Origin: Lingula anatina
Taxonomy: Eukaryota > Brachiopoda > Lingulata > Lingulida > Lingulidae
Direction: 5' to 3'
Length of the DNA stretch: 27,206 bases
NCBI RefSeq assembly: GCF_001039355.2
Contig: NW_019775976.1
Location: 118,184 to 145,389 of the forward strand
In this document: one piece after another, positions 1-9,715 of the stretch
Position numbering within the stretch: position 1 is the stretch's first letter
How the letters are laid out: each line of letters opens with the position of its first letter
Translations under genes and position numbers: made by a program
Notes under the pieces: generated by a model
Seen by the model: the letters and a program-made list of their open reading frames with translations, nothing else
What the model was told of the DNA's origin: nothing
Database searches by the model: none

Positions 1-83
1 AAATCCCATTCAGGAGAGGGGAATATTAAGTATCCTTTTCTGGGAGTAAACTACCTACTGTTAAATTATAACTAAGGCCTAAT

Positions 84-109
84 GTGTGTGTGTGTGTGTG
101 TGAGAAAGA

Positions 110-140
<31 letters not shown>
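84..140. repeat. (TG)n/(AG)n compound microsatellite
   Basis: About ten TG units pass directly into interrupted AG units. This is a simple-sequence tract with no coding signal. It lies downstream of the candidate short-isoform exon of the TSC22 gene on the minus strand. Confidence 0.9.
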
Positions 141-344
141 TTAATACATAAGCAAACAATTATAGCAGAGGAGTCATGATAAAAAGCAAGTTATTTGTTT
201 TGCCTAACTAAATGGCTACAACCCAAATTTCTTTTTGTCAATTTGTAAATTTGGTTCATCTGCTTATTTAACTTAAAATAACCAGGCACAAAACAGTAGA
301 AGTCAGTCTTCAGTATTTGAGTGAGAGATCTTGATCACTCTTAC

Positions 345-520
345 CTTAAAAGCCTTTTCCGTTTTTTGACCATGAACTGGACAAGCCTGAACACCTGCTG
401 GACATCACAACTCTGGACACACAAAATGACCACATTAGTATTGTCACTGCAGGGCTGCACTGTATTGTTATTGTACCGAGACATACTGTTACTGTATTGT
501 GACATTGTTGACGCTGCCAT
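345..520 (-). CDS. Candidate alternative first coding exon of the TSC22-family gene (short isoform)
   Basis: Reading the minus strand from ATG at 520-518 gives 58 uninterrupted codons (MAASTMSQYSNSM..., ending ...FMVKKRKRLL) plus two bases of a split codon. A strong donor, AAG|GTAAGAG, follows, and the in-frame stop would appear only inside that donor. The start context is good (A at -3, G at +4). The exon ends in the same phase, with the same split-codon bases AG, as the long TSC22 exon at 9716-11346 on the same strand, so both could splice to one downstream exon. TSC22-family genes are known to use alternative first exons to make short isoforms carrying the same C-terminal zipper. The N-terminal residues do not resemble the vertebrate short-isoform start, so membership in this gene is an inference from strand, phase and position. 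It could instead be an unrelated small exon or a chance open frame. Confidence 0.42.
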
Positions 521-1862
521 GCTGCCAGTATCCCGGTTTGAAACAGAAGTACTCTACTGATGACGTTGATGATGCCACTGTCATGTGCGTGGCAGTAATT
601 ACAGACTGTATTTTTATCACAATTTCATAATCTGCAAATGCTGATTAAAAGTCTGGGCTGAATTTAATGGTATTTCACTGTGGTGTTCTTATCCCATCAC
701 AACCGATACTGATAGTTGTAGGAGTGTCCACTTTTTTCGATATCGAAATCACTTCTGAAGTCAAATATTTATAAGGTATATATCGTCCCTCGTTCTAGTG
801 CCCATTTCTACTGTAATGTCCATATTTAATAACAGATGTATACTCTTGTTATAGTATCCACTTTTTCCAGTGCACTTGCTTCAGTAGATGATGCAAAGTC
901 AAAACACCAGAAAAAAATCTCTAAGTAAACTTAATTTTACAAAACTACAGTCTGTCCCCTGTTCTGTTATCTATGGTATCCACTCTACCATGAAATAAAA
1001 TTTCAGCAGGTTCTTAACGTCATTATCGCCTTTGGTAATGCTAGGAAGACAATTCCCATTGTCATAGTCATTATGTCTAAAAATATTCCAATCCGAATGT
1101 AGTTCACATCTTTTACCACTTAGCCATGTCAATTAGTGCATAACTTGATAATGTCAAGATGCTCGACGTCCAGGGAAGCAAAGTTGGTACCATTCCTCGT
1201 GGACCACTTTTCATGTGTGTGAGTGAATAGACACAATTTCTTTTACTTTTTAACATTTAGAACGGCTCTAGATGACCCTTGGTGACTGTAAGTGCCCATT
1301 GGTCAGTAAATAAAAAATGTGAGAGTTGGGGCTCATATAGCAAAAATGACAGCATCACTATCCATGGTACATGGTACATGGTATTTTGTACACTACAGAA
1401 TGACCAGTATAGTTGCATAAAGTTCGAAAGTAAAATGTATGAGAATGGCAATAAAATAATAATGACATTGGCTTGTAATGATCAACACCAGCCCCTTAAT
1501 AAGTTGAAATTATTTCATTTCCACCTGACTTTTACAAAAATGGTACAATTTTGCATGCAGTCTGAAAATTACATATTTTCTTTTAAAAAAACCTGATATG
1601 GATAATATTCTGATTGTGCTGGATGTGACGATTGCATTAGTTGAGACAAAGCCATCCATGGATCAGTGCCCATTGTTTTATGGCAAGGCCCTGCATAGGG
1701 ATACAGAATGTGAAATATGATGGATGATTGATCACCTATCCTGCTCATGCTCATGAACCGTGGAGAAAAATGAGACAAAATTTCACAGGCCAACATGCAA
1801 ATCCCACATTTGTGCTCCTTTTAGAGAACACGTGTTCCTCCACCTGCTTTCCACAAAAGGTA

Positions 1863-2054
1863 CAGGGTATCCAAAATTTACCAGTCAATTCTAATGTGGA
1901 CTAACATGATACCGAATCATAATACCAGCATGGCAAAGTTTGGTCCAAGTATATACTTTTCCACATCAAATTCTAATACTAGTTTTTCAGTCAAAATCTG
2001 TTTAAAATGTCTCTAATCATCAGATATTTGGACCCTTTCTTTTTAAGCACCCTG
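1863..2054. mobile_element. Mariner-like MITE candidate
   Basis: The ends are CAGGGTATCCAAAA on the left and, read inward on the other strand, CAGGGTGCTTAAAA on the right. Both are flanked by TA (1861-1862 and 2055-2056). CAGGGTG-type termini with a TA target duplication are typical of Tc1/mariner-derived MITEs. The 192-bp interior has no long open frame. The terminal match is imperfect after the first six bases, and a TA duplication is weak evidence in AT-rich DNA. Confidence 0.45.
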
Positions 2055-2215
2055 TAGCGTCTACACGTTTTGCCCCACGCTGGAAATTCCAGACGGCCAA
2101 AATGTGCATGTATCATATTATTGTCAACAAAAAGAAGGAAAACAATTCAATGATAAATGGATCTGAAAAGAATGCAGAATAAAATTCTTTAAATTTTTCC
2201 TGATTTTATAACTTA

Positions 2216-2707
2216 GGCTTCGTTCACATGGAAAGACTATTTTCTAAAAATCTGTTTTTTATTTGCAGTATATCTTGTGATCACGGTCTGTGCGTAATTA
2301 CGGCAGCAAGAGCCAGTTACTTCCAAAGCTGTAATTAATTCTTGGCTGTGCTCGGAGGAGATTCTGATACCTTGACGCATGCGTAGTAGGAAGTTAGAAA
2401 GTTAATGGCGGTTGCTGTTCCTTTGAAAAATGTGTTTGTCGATTTTGTGAAACAACAAGACGAAGAAGATGAAGAAGCTATACACACGACAGATACGAGT
2501 GCAACTGTCATGATCCAATGGCAAGCGATGCGGCAACGGAGGATGAGATTTTATAGAATGCGAGCACAGCCGAGAATTAATTACAGCTTTGTATAAGTAA
2601 CTGGCTCGCGCTGCCAGTAATTACGCCGCGGGATATTCAGGGCATCATAAGATACTGCCAATAGAAAATAGATTTTTAGAAAATAGACTTTCCATGTGAA
2701 CAAAGCC
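2216..2707. mobile_element. PIF/Harbinger-like MITE with long terminal inverted repeats
   Basis: The left arm (2216-2352) and right arm (about 2570-2707) are near-complementary over roughly 135 bp, starting GGCTTCGTTCACATGG on the left and GGCTTTGTTCACATGG on the right. The element is flanked by a 3-bp TTA duplication at 2213-2215 and 2708-2710, which is the target-site preference of the PIF/Harbinger superfamily. The unique centre carries a short plus-strand reading frame starting at 2405. At 492 bp with no nuclease domain it is non-autonomous. Its insertion in the TSC22 intron appears moderately old, given about 15% mismatch between the arms by eye. Confidence 0.8.
2405..2596 (+). pseudogene. 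Short reading frame inside the Harbinger-like MITE
   Basis: A 63-codon frame begins at TTAATGG and encodes a hydrophobic start, an acidic run (DEEDEEA at about residues 19-25) and an Arg-rich block (RQRRMRFYRMR at about 43-53), ending in the right inverted repeat. An acidic stretch followed by an Arg-rich stretch is reminiscent of the N termini that precede the nuclease domain in animal Harbinger proteins. That suggests the MITE derives from an autonomous element by internal deletion that kept part of the first coding exon. There is no catalytic domain. The resemblance is from memory and could be coincidental. Confidence 0.35.
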
Positions 2708-2788
2708 TTACACTCATGATTTTGATTTATTTTTTTCCTTGTGTATGTGTGTGTGGGGGGGGGAGGAGGGGAGGAAGTGCTCAAAGTT

Positions 2789-2811
2789 ATTATTATTATT
2801 ATTATTATTAT
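2789..2811. repeat. (ATT)n microsatellite after a G-rich tract
   Basis: About seven ATT units follow a GT-rich then G-rich run at 2744-2775. This is simple sequence only. Confidence 0.85.
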
Positions 2812-3175
2812 ATTAATAGGCTCTTAAAATGCCCTTCTTGTAATGTAATTACATCTTACAAATCTCTGAAATCATTTGTCTGTCATGTTGCGCAACTGAA
2901 AAAATAAGTGGATGAAATTAAATAGGTTGTTTGCCAATATATATGAAATTTACTTGAAAATACCCTGCACAAAGCTATATATTTGACATCGACATAACTT
3001 AATTCAAGGACCCATGCACTCATTTTAACACCTAGCTGAATCCTATAATGTGTATCCTGTCATCAAAGAGTATAAATTTCAAAACATTTGTGCATGACCT
3101 GTCTATCACCTTCAAAACTACCAGATGGCAGGTGGAATTTTATTTCCATTGAAAAGATGGTGCAATCAGTGAGTG

Positions 3176-3180
<5 letters not shown>

Positions 3181-3230
<50 letters not shown>
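3181..3230. repeat. (AT)25 microsatellite
   Basis: An uninterrupted AT dinucleotide run of 50 bp. Apparent tyrosine/isoleucine-rich reading frames across it are artefacts. Confidence 0.95.
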
Positions 3231-3232
<2 letters not shown>

Positions 3233-3378
3233 TTTTCTTCAAAGCAACAGATTTTTTATGATTGATATTCACTATGTGGTTTAATTAAAATTTCATATAT
3301 ACAGTAATACTTGCATCCCTTTCATAATAATGCTACTACAGGAATTTCAAAAATAAATTAAGAGATCCTTTTCGAATT

Positions 3379-3380
<2 letters not shown>

Positions 3381-3413
<33 letters not shown>
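3381..3413. repeat. (AC)n microsatellite
   Basis: Sixteen or so uninterrupted AC units in intronic sequence. Confidence 0.95.
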
Positions 3414-3417
<4 letters not shown>

Positions 3418-3731
3418 CCATCAACAAAATCAATGATGAAAATCACCATAGCATCATGACCTATAACTCAGTCTATCACATGGCAAAGTATTATTATTTA
3501 CGTAATCAGAGAGGGTTCCAATAATAACACATTTTTTGGCACAGAATCAGGTCAAAATGATTCTGAACCCAAAACTCTGGAGGCCCATACACTTGCACTG
3601 CTGATTATCTTATCGCAATTTGATAACAGTTCATTACTCCCTGTTTGAAAGTCTACTAAGCAAAAGCTTAAAGCCAATGATTTCTTTTATTAAAGCAAAG
3701 CCTCTTATTCCTCATCCAGAACAGTGTCCAG

Positions 3732-4003
3732 TGTTAGTGGAGGGGGGAGCTAATTTGTGCCCCTTCCCCAATCTGTTTTTAAGGCCACTTTCAGAACAGT
3801 GGACTAACTAGTCGGAGGTTCAAATATGGCCGACCCACTTGAATACTTCCCCACAGGCAATCTATTCAGCGTCTATTAGTGGATTAGACAGCAAGCTTTG
3901 TAGTATGTCGCCATATTTGACCCTCAGACTAGTTAGTCCACTGTTCTGAATGCGGCCTTAAACACAGATTGGCGGAGGAGCAAAAATTACCTCCCACCTC
4001 CAA
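3732..4003. mobile_element. Fold-back element with arms of about 100 bp
   Basis: The left arm (3732-3834) and right arm (3907-4003) are inverted copies. Both contain CAGAACAGTGGACTAACTAG, followed by a CAAATATGG.CGAC block, and AATCTGT.TTTAAGGCC on the outer side. They surround a loop of about 70 bp. The arms are roughly 85-90% matched, with the outermost 20-30 bp less well conserved. No open frame lies inside and no clear target duplication was found. TTATT occurs near both outer edges but is not decisive. Confidence 0.65.
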
Positions 4004-4028
4004 TTACAGATCCCCCTTATTAGTAATG

Positions 4029-4065
4029 AAAATAAATAAATAAATAAATAATAAATAAATAAACA
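4029..4065. repeat. (AAAT)n microsatellite
   Basis: Interrupted AAAT tetranucleotide run immediately downstream of the fold-back element, a common tail-like association. Confidence 0.9.
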
Positions 4066-4508
4066 GAAACCAGTTTCCAGTAAAGATTGATACTCAGGGT
4101 GTTATAAACTTGGCTACTTGACCTTTCTTTACTTTGGGGCAAAAATGTCAATTTTCACAGGTGACCAGGCACATCATTTACTTTCTTTGACCAGTAAATC
4201 TGTGCAATTAGTGGTAGCATTTTAATGCATATCTACTAAGTAGAAATATATCTTATGCAGGGATTTTCTTAAATTGTTTTATTTTCATTCATTAATTCAT
4301 CTTCTTATTTATTTTATTTATTATTATTTTTTTTTTTTTGGGGGGGGGGAGTGTTCGCGGCAAAATAACACTTTCTATTTTGTTGCTAAAATCTATGAGT
4401 AGAAACTAAGCTTAAAATATGTATTTCTAATGTTCTTTTATTAACTAACTTTTTTATTCATTTATTCAATATAACTTATTAAATAATTTATATATTCCTA
4501 ACTTACTG

Positions 4509-4510
<2 letters not shown>

Positions 4511-4551
<41 letters not shown>

Positions 4552-4554
4552 TTT
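4511..4554. repeat. (TTTA)11 microsatellite
   Basis: Eleven uninterrupted ATTT units. A T-run followed by a G-run (about 4328-4349) lies just upstream. Confidence 0.95.
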
Positions 4555-4987
4555 TGGTCAGAGGATTTCTAACAAAATAATGCTGCAATATTTGCCCCTC
4601 TACATTCCAATCATCCCATTAACTCCACTTCCAAGCATTCAGAACAGCCATAACCATGCCTCACATTCTCACTAATTCCACCTATTCCTGCCATTATTTA
4701 CTGGCTCCCATATATCACAAAACACAGTTCTATCTACAAGTTTGTGAGATGAGACATAAAACTTGTCCCTGGGAGGTGAAGTATGCTGTATTGATTATCA
4801 TAAGGCCAAGAATGCCTACAATCATTTCAGGCTTTAATATTCATGTTTTATATCCACTTTCAGCTGACATACTTGTACCTTAATTCCATAGCCAATGGCC
4901 ATTTTTTTTATTCCTTTAAAGTTTAGTCTTACTGGCAAAACAACATAAAGACCCCTCCCCGTACCTCTTCAGATAATCAGTATCTAA

Positions 4988-5155
4988 CCCAGAGGCGGAT
5001 TTAGGCCGTCTTCTGGGTCTTCTGGAAGAAGATCAGATTTTCAAGTTTACATTGACAGGTATCTATTTTTTTCTGTTGGAAGACGGTCAAAAATGGGGGA
5101 TGGTAACAAAGATAATTTGGAAGACTGTCAGAAAATATCTTTGGATCCGCCCCTG
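4988..5155. mobile_element. Short fold-back element of the GGGGCGGATCC type
   Basis: The ends are inverted: CAGAGGCGGATTTAGGC on the left and, on the opposite strand, CAGGGGCGGATCCAAAG on the right. Inside, GTCTTCTGG motifs on the left face GGAAGAC motifs on the right, so the roughly 168-bp unit can fold with several short stems. Related GGCGGATCCAGG sequence occurs alone at about 23456. The family is not identified and target duplications are unclear. Confidence 0.4.
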
Positions 5156-5797
5156 TAATCCATTCCATACAAAGAAGACTTGGTTACCGTGTTATTTAAC
5201 CTTTACCTTCAGTATCACTTTGATAGATGCCCCCCCCCCCAACCACACACAAACAGACACCATTCCATGTTCCAAACTGGTACTTTTTGGCAGTATGTCA
5301 CTTTGACATTATACCTGTTTACAAGGATACATATAAATGTAAACACTTCAACCACAGTACAGTTTTAGTCACTAACCTAAATGACCCTTTGAACAGCAGA
5401 TATAAATCAACAAATACCTTCAGGCAGCAAAGGTGAGGCTTGGATGGAATTTGCAGACAAATACTGACCACGTTAGAATTGCTACTGCATGTTATTTAAC
5501 ATGATCTTGTATCAATAAAGGTATACTATAGCCTTCCCTTTTCACCTTTATTTGAATAAGCTGCCCAGCAAGGCGTCAGTGAATAATGTCAGATTTATTT
5601 TATTTTCAATAACATAAGTAAAGCATTTTGAGTGGAAGACAGACAAATTCTTATACTGGCACGAAGAGACCAGCTAATAATATATCAAAGATTGCAAGTT
5701 AAATACCTTTTTTAAAAAAGTTAAATATCTACCTATTTGTAGCTTTCCAAATAAATACTTTTAATGATCACGACTCCATCACTTTTATCAAAAAATA

Positions 5798-5818
5798 AAA
5801 ATAATAATAATAATAATA
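5798..5818. repeat. (AAT)n microsatellite and nearby poly-A
   Basis: Short AAT run, followed at 5885-5902 by an 18-bp A run. Simple sequence only. Confidence 0.85.
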
Positions 5819-5927
5819 AAAACATAAATAATCCTACACTTGGTAGACTGGCTATGATCTAGTATTTACACATCAGTCAATATACAAAAAAAAAAAAAAA
5901 AATGATAATCTGTCATTTCTTGGAAAA

Positions 5928-5943
5928 TGCTGCCCCCTGGTGT
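5928..5943 (-). promoter_or_regulatory. CTCF-like binding motif in TSC22 intron
   Basis: The plus strand reads TGCTGCCCCCTGGTGT. Its complement, ACACCAGGGGGCAGCA, matches the conserved CTCF core (CCASYAGRKGGCA) at all but one position. It is GC-rich in an AT-rich intron, which makes a chance match less likely, but binding cannot be judged from sequence. Confidence 0.4.
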
Positions 5944-6528
5944 ACAACATGATAACTATGAAGATGAATTTTACAAAATTCCAGCATGGAAGCAGCATAA
6001 ATCACATGATCACAAAAAGGAAACTCCTCTGGGTGTTACATTTCCCTTTGAGTGCATATGAAAAGTTCAGTAGGTGAAAGAATGTACTCGCAGACATCAT
6101 GACATATCTCTCTGACTAGATCACAACTTCACAGACGCTATTCTCATTAAATCGATCCTTATTTCTCATTAACTGTTTGCACCACTTCACAGTTCACTGA
6201 AGAGAATTGCGTCAATGAATGATAATTGTTTGCTCATCAAGGACCCCTTTGCCAAAAAAAGAGAAAATGAAAAATAAAAAGAACTACAAGCTTTTAAAGA
6301 GAAATTTCTGTTTTCTATATGCAGTAAGATTGATCACCTTTAGTTATATGCAAAATGTACATTCTAACACTAAACCAACTAACTTTTTTTAAAACATCTA
6401 AATGAACATTTTAGGCATTAATAACAAAACATTTTTGGGAAGCTACTCATTCTTTCCGTTTTGAATTCACAACAAACATTAATTTCTAACAAAGCTCCCT
6501 AACCTGACCCACACACTTAAACTGTATT

Positions 6529-6727
6529 CCCAGAGCTTTTAGATCGATCTATCCCCACGGGGAGTCTCACTAGATTACTGTCAGATAATCTGGCTTAAAT
6601 GTCCGTCCCGCCTACTACAAGCTATAAGGGGGTAATTAACTTTCGTGTCCGCTCGGCTGACAGCTATTTAGCGTGAACCCCCAGGGAGTTAGGTCTATCT
6701 AAAGTAGATCGATCTAATCTCTGGAAA
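6529..6727. mobile_element. MITE candidate with AGATCGATCTA inverted termini
   Basis: The left end has CCCAGAGCTTTTAGATCGATCTA. The right end on the opposite strand has CCAGAGATTAGATCGATCTA, giving about 20-25 bp of inverted terminal repeat around a 199-bp unit. The interior contains another near-palindrome, AGATTACTGTCAGATAATCT (6572-6591), and is more GC/CpG-rich than its surroundings. No open frame and no certain target duplication were seen. Confidence 0.45.
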
Positions 6728-8327
6728 TGGGGTCTTAACTGCAATCAAGTGGTCTACTTCCTGCAGTTAGTGTTAAAGAAGACTTTATTCAAACAATGCT
6801 AGATGGGACTGACGTAGACCTCCACCATGAAGAGGGATTACCTTTTCATCAGCATTATTTTATCCATATACGTCCATTTGCCTCTGTTTATTAGATAACA
6901 AATTACCTCAAAAATTGCCCACAAATAGTTTTATTGGGAATGTGGGCAAAAAACACTTTTTTGTGGAAGGTGCTGATTTTTCATGACTTAACCACTACCA
7001 CAACTTCTTGTGTTCAAGTGCAGCTAACATGACATACATAAGAAAACTATGCAGTGGTCTGTTGATACCAGCATGTTGAATACTGAGTTCAACTGAGCTT
7101 ACAATAACTCATATTTCCCCTTTAAAAGTAAAGAAATGAAACCCATTAATGTGGCTTAGTCCTTTTTAGCAGCCTCAACTGGGGTCATATAAGCACCACT
7201 GATATTTCAAGTTCTGATTCAACCCATGGATTTTTCCTTCTTCGTGTAAAATCTAACGGGCCTTGCAGATTTGATGTGGGACAGCTATATTTTTAAATAA
7301 GGGATCATTTACTTGTACACTGCAGAGATCTAGAGATGAAAAGCTAGCCATCATTAGATCTGAGGATCATGGTACTTAAATGAAAAATGCAGGAAAATAA
7401 TTCAGAATTCTGCTAAGTACCAGCACACTGTAATACATAAACCAAGCTGATGTTAGCATCAGGCACAAACTATTCAAGTCTTTGGTAATGCTCCCACTGC
7501 TTTCCTTGTCTAATAAATTACACAGTAAGACTAGATCAAGTTCTAGCCAAGAATCTTCTAAATTTGAGCCTTAGCTTGCACCAGAAGCGAGGAATCAACA
7601 GCAGACCACAAAACAGCTTTGCAAAGATACATCCTTGTAAGATGACATAAGAGTGGAGTTCATGCCATATTCTACTGCAATCGGTACCTTACAGCACGTA
7701 AGACATACATGCTCAATTTAACTCAATGTGAATCACTACAGAACTGAGGTTCTTTTTTTCTTATTTCAAGATGTTTTTTTTTTTTTTTGTATTTCTCACT
7801 CCTGCATGATGAACTAACTACACAACATTATGTAACATACACGTTTAATACCATCATATTTGTTTTTTGTTTTTTTTATAACAGCTACCAGACCAAAAAG
7901 TGTTAAAATTTAGCTTCAGATCTTTGACTTCATATGCCTACAAAATGCTTACCTTATATTTCAGAAAACACCACCATAACATTCATTCATTTGCCAAAGG
8001 ATATTCCTCCAAAGAATACCATTTTTTATTCATAATACTTGCACTATGCAAGTGCATGCCTGCACATCATTTTTGACAGAGATACATATGTACTCTACAC
8101 CTGCCTATACCCATGTGCATTCAGACATGCACTATACACCTGTAGTGTTCACCTGCCAATGCATTAAACACTGTACACATGAGAATCCAGACAGGCAGGC
8201 ATACAAATGAATGCAAAGTGTATAGTCACCAAAAATCAGATAGGGACAGACTTCTGCAAACCGATATATACATATCAATGCATAAACATATATACATGAA
8301 TAAAAAAAAACAGAAGGGCAATGGACA

Positions 8328-8425
8328 GACAGGCAGGAAGACAGAATGATAAACAGACAGACAGATAGACAAAATTATTGACAATAGGGCCAAAGGGGAG
8401 ACAGGCAGACCTACACACAGACAGA
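8328..8425. repeat. Degenerate (CAGA/CAGG)n tract
   Basis: Interrupted GACAGACAGGCAG-like tetranucleotides run through this stretch, part of a wider CA-rich, ACATACA-rich zone from 8040 to 8540. Cysteine-rich minus-strand frames here are by-products of the repeat. Confidence 0.7.
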
Positions 8426-8715
8426 CTATACTAGTACATTTCCTCACATACATACACATGTACAGCCACCATCACACATATGTACATGCACAAGACTTCA
8501 TTGATCACAGACACATATACAGCTGTGACCCCATTCACACATCCTTTACTTATTAATTCATTACAGACAATGTGTAGGATTCTGTTAACTTGGTTATATG
8601 TAACATTCTCAAACCATTGCTGATACTGTAATTGCACTTTCTGCTGAAAAAAAGGATCGTTTGAACCTGAAATATTGATGATAATGAGGAATGGAATTTA
8701 CTGGGCAATTAAAAA

Positions 8716-9006
8716 GAGGACACCTTGGTTCACTTTCGGATAAAATTTCTTTTAGTCAAATAAGCAAATAATTTCACATGGAATCAGAATGGAATTAACT
8801 TATTGATAAAAAAGGTTATAATCTGGATAACCCTGGAATAGAATCTAAATAGTTAAAAAGTTAATTAAAGTCATATTAAATGTTATAACCTTTAATTATC
8901 AATGAGAATTCTGACTTTAAAAAAAATCTTCCTCAACCAAATTAAAAGATATACATTTAGCATTTGACTGAAATCTACCCTGAACTAAAGTGAGCCAAGG
9001 ACACAT
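8716..9006. mobile_element. Imperfect fold-back element starting CCTTGGYTCACTTT
   Basis: The left arm begins CCTTGGTTCACTTT (about 8722) and the right arm ends AAAGTGAGCCAAGG (about 8988-9001). Further inside, TTAGTCAAAT, the GAATCAGAAT/GTCAGAATTC pair and AGGTTATAA also recur inverted. This gives arms of about 110 bp with many mismatches around an AT-rich centre of about 60 bp. It looks like an old MITE. The family is unknown and no target duplication is certain. Confidence 0.5.
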
Positions 9007-9508
9007 ACTGTATCTCCTGCAAATAAATACAAAACACAGGGGAGATGCAACAGTGAAATACACACACTAGAATACATCATACTTCATAATACACATTCCT
9101 GTGTGTATTTACATATACATGTAACCATCAAATTAACAAAATCAACACACAATTCACATTCCAGAGGGAGACGTAGCTTTCAGACACTAATCTCCCTAGC
9201 TGTTGGGATTAAGGGAAATAAGCTCCTATTCTGTTTATTCACATAGCTGGGCATGTTAAATGGGATACATGTGGCAGTTACGATGTAGGATGTATCAATG
9301 CATTGTATCACGTTGTAATCTGTTCTTTTTTTAGTATGTTGGCCTTAAATATATATTGCAGCATAAAAAGCCTGCAAATGGGTTAAAGTAACATTTTGTC
9401 TGCTATTTGTTACTTAACGAAATGGCACCAACATGAGCAATTAAGCTCTCAGTGTGCTGTAGAAGTATCAGAATAAGAATGTGAAAGTATAAGTAAAGGA
9501 AGTGGTGC

Positions 9509-9511
<3 letters not shown>

Positions 9512-9542
<31 letters not shown>
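9512..9542. repeat. (TG)n microsatellite
   Basis: Uninterrupted TG run about 170 bp inside the intron from the long-exon donor. A 14-bp G run at 9611-9624 follows it. Confidence 0.95.
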
Positions 9543-9545
<3 letters not shown>

Positions 9546-9715
9546 CACGCGCGTGCACACGTATTTGTGTTCATGTGTATATGTGTGTCTGTACACCCAC
9601 ATGTGTGCTCGGGGGGGGGGGGGGAGAAGCTGAGATTTCTAACATAATGTTCTTCTTTCTCTGGTATTAAAAAATGTGATAAGAAACACAAGCAAGCACA
9701 TGAGCAACAACCTAC

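Larger units (their letters stand above)
521..9715 (-). other. Large first intron of the TSC22-family long isoform
   Basis: From the donor of the long first exon (GT at 9715-9714) down to the candidate alternative exon I see no convincing additional coding exon. The interval contains inverted-repeat transposon remnants (1863-2054, 2216-2707, 3732-4003, 4988-5155, 6529-6727, 8716-9006), many microsatellites and a CTCF-like motif. I looked on the minus strand for codons that would encode the conserved TSC-box stretch (AIDNKIEQAMDLVK-like) and found none. The domain-coding exons are therefore expected at coordinates below 1. Confidence 0.6.

Noticed and set aside
3063-3272. Minus-strand frame with a long Tyr-Ile run
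   Set aside because: Translation of the (AT)n microsatellite.
7950-8020. Minus-strand donor ATATAAG|GTAAGC as another alternative TSC22 first exon
   Set aside because: Most upstream ATG frames hit stops before the donor; the remaining one gives only about ten codons with no protein-like character.
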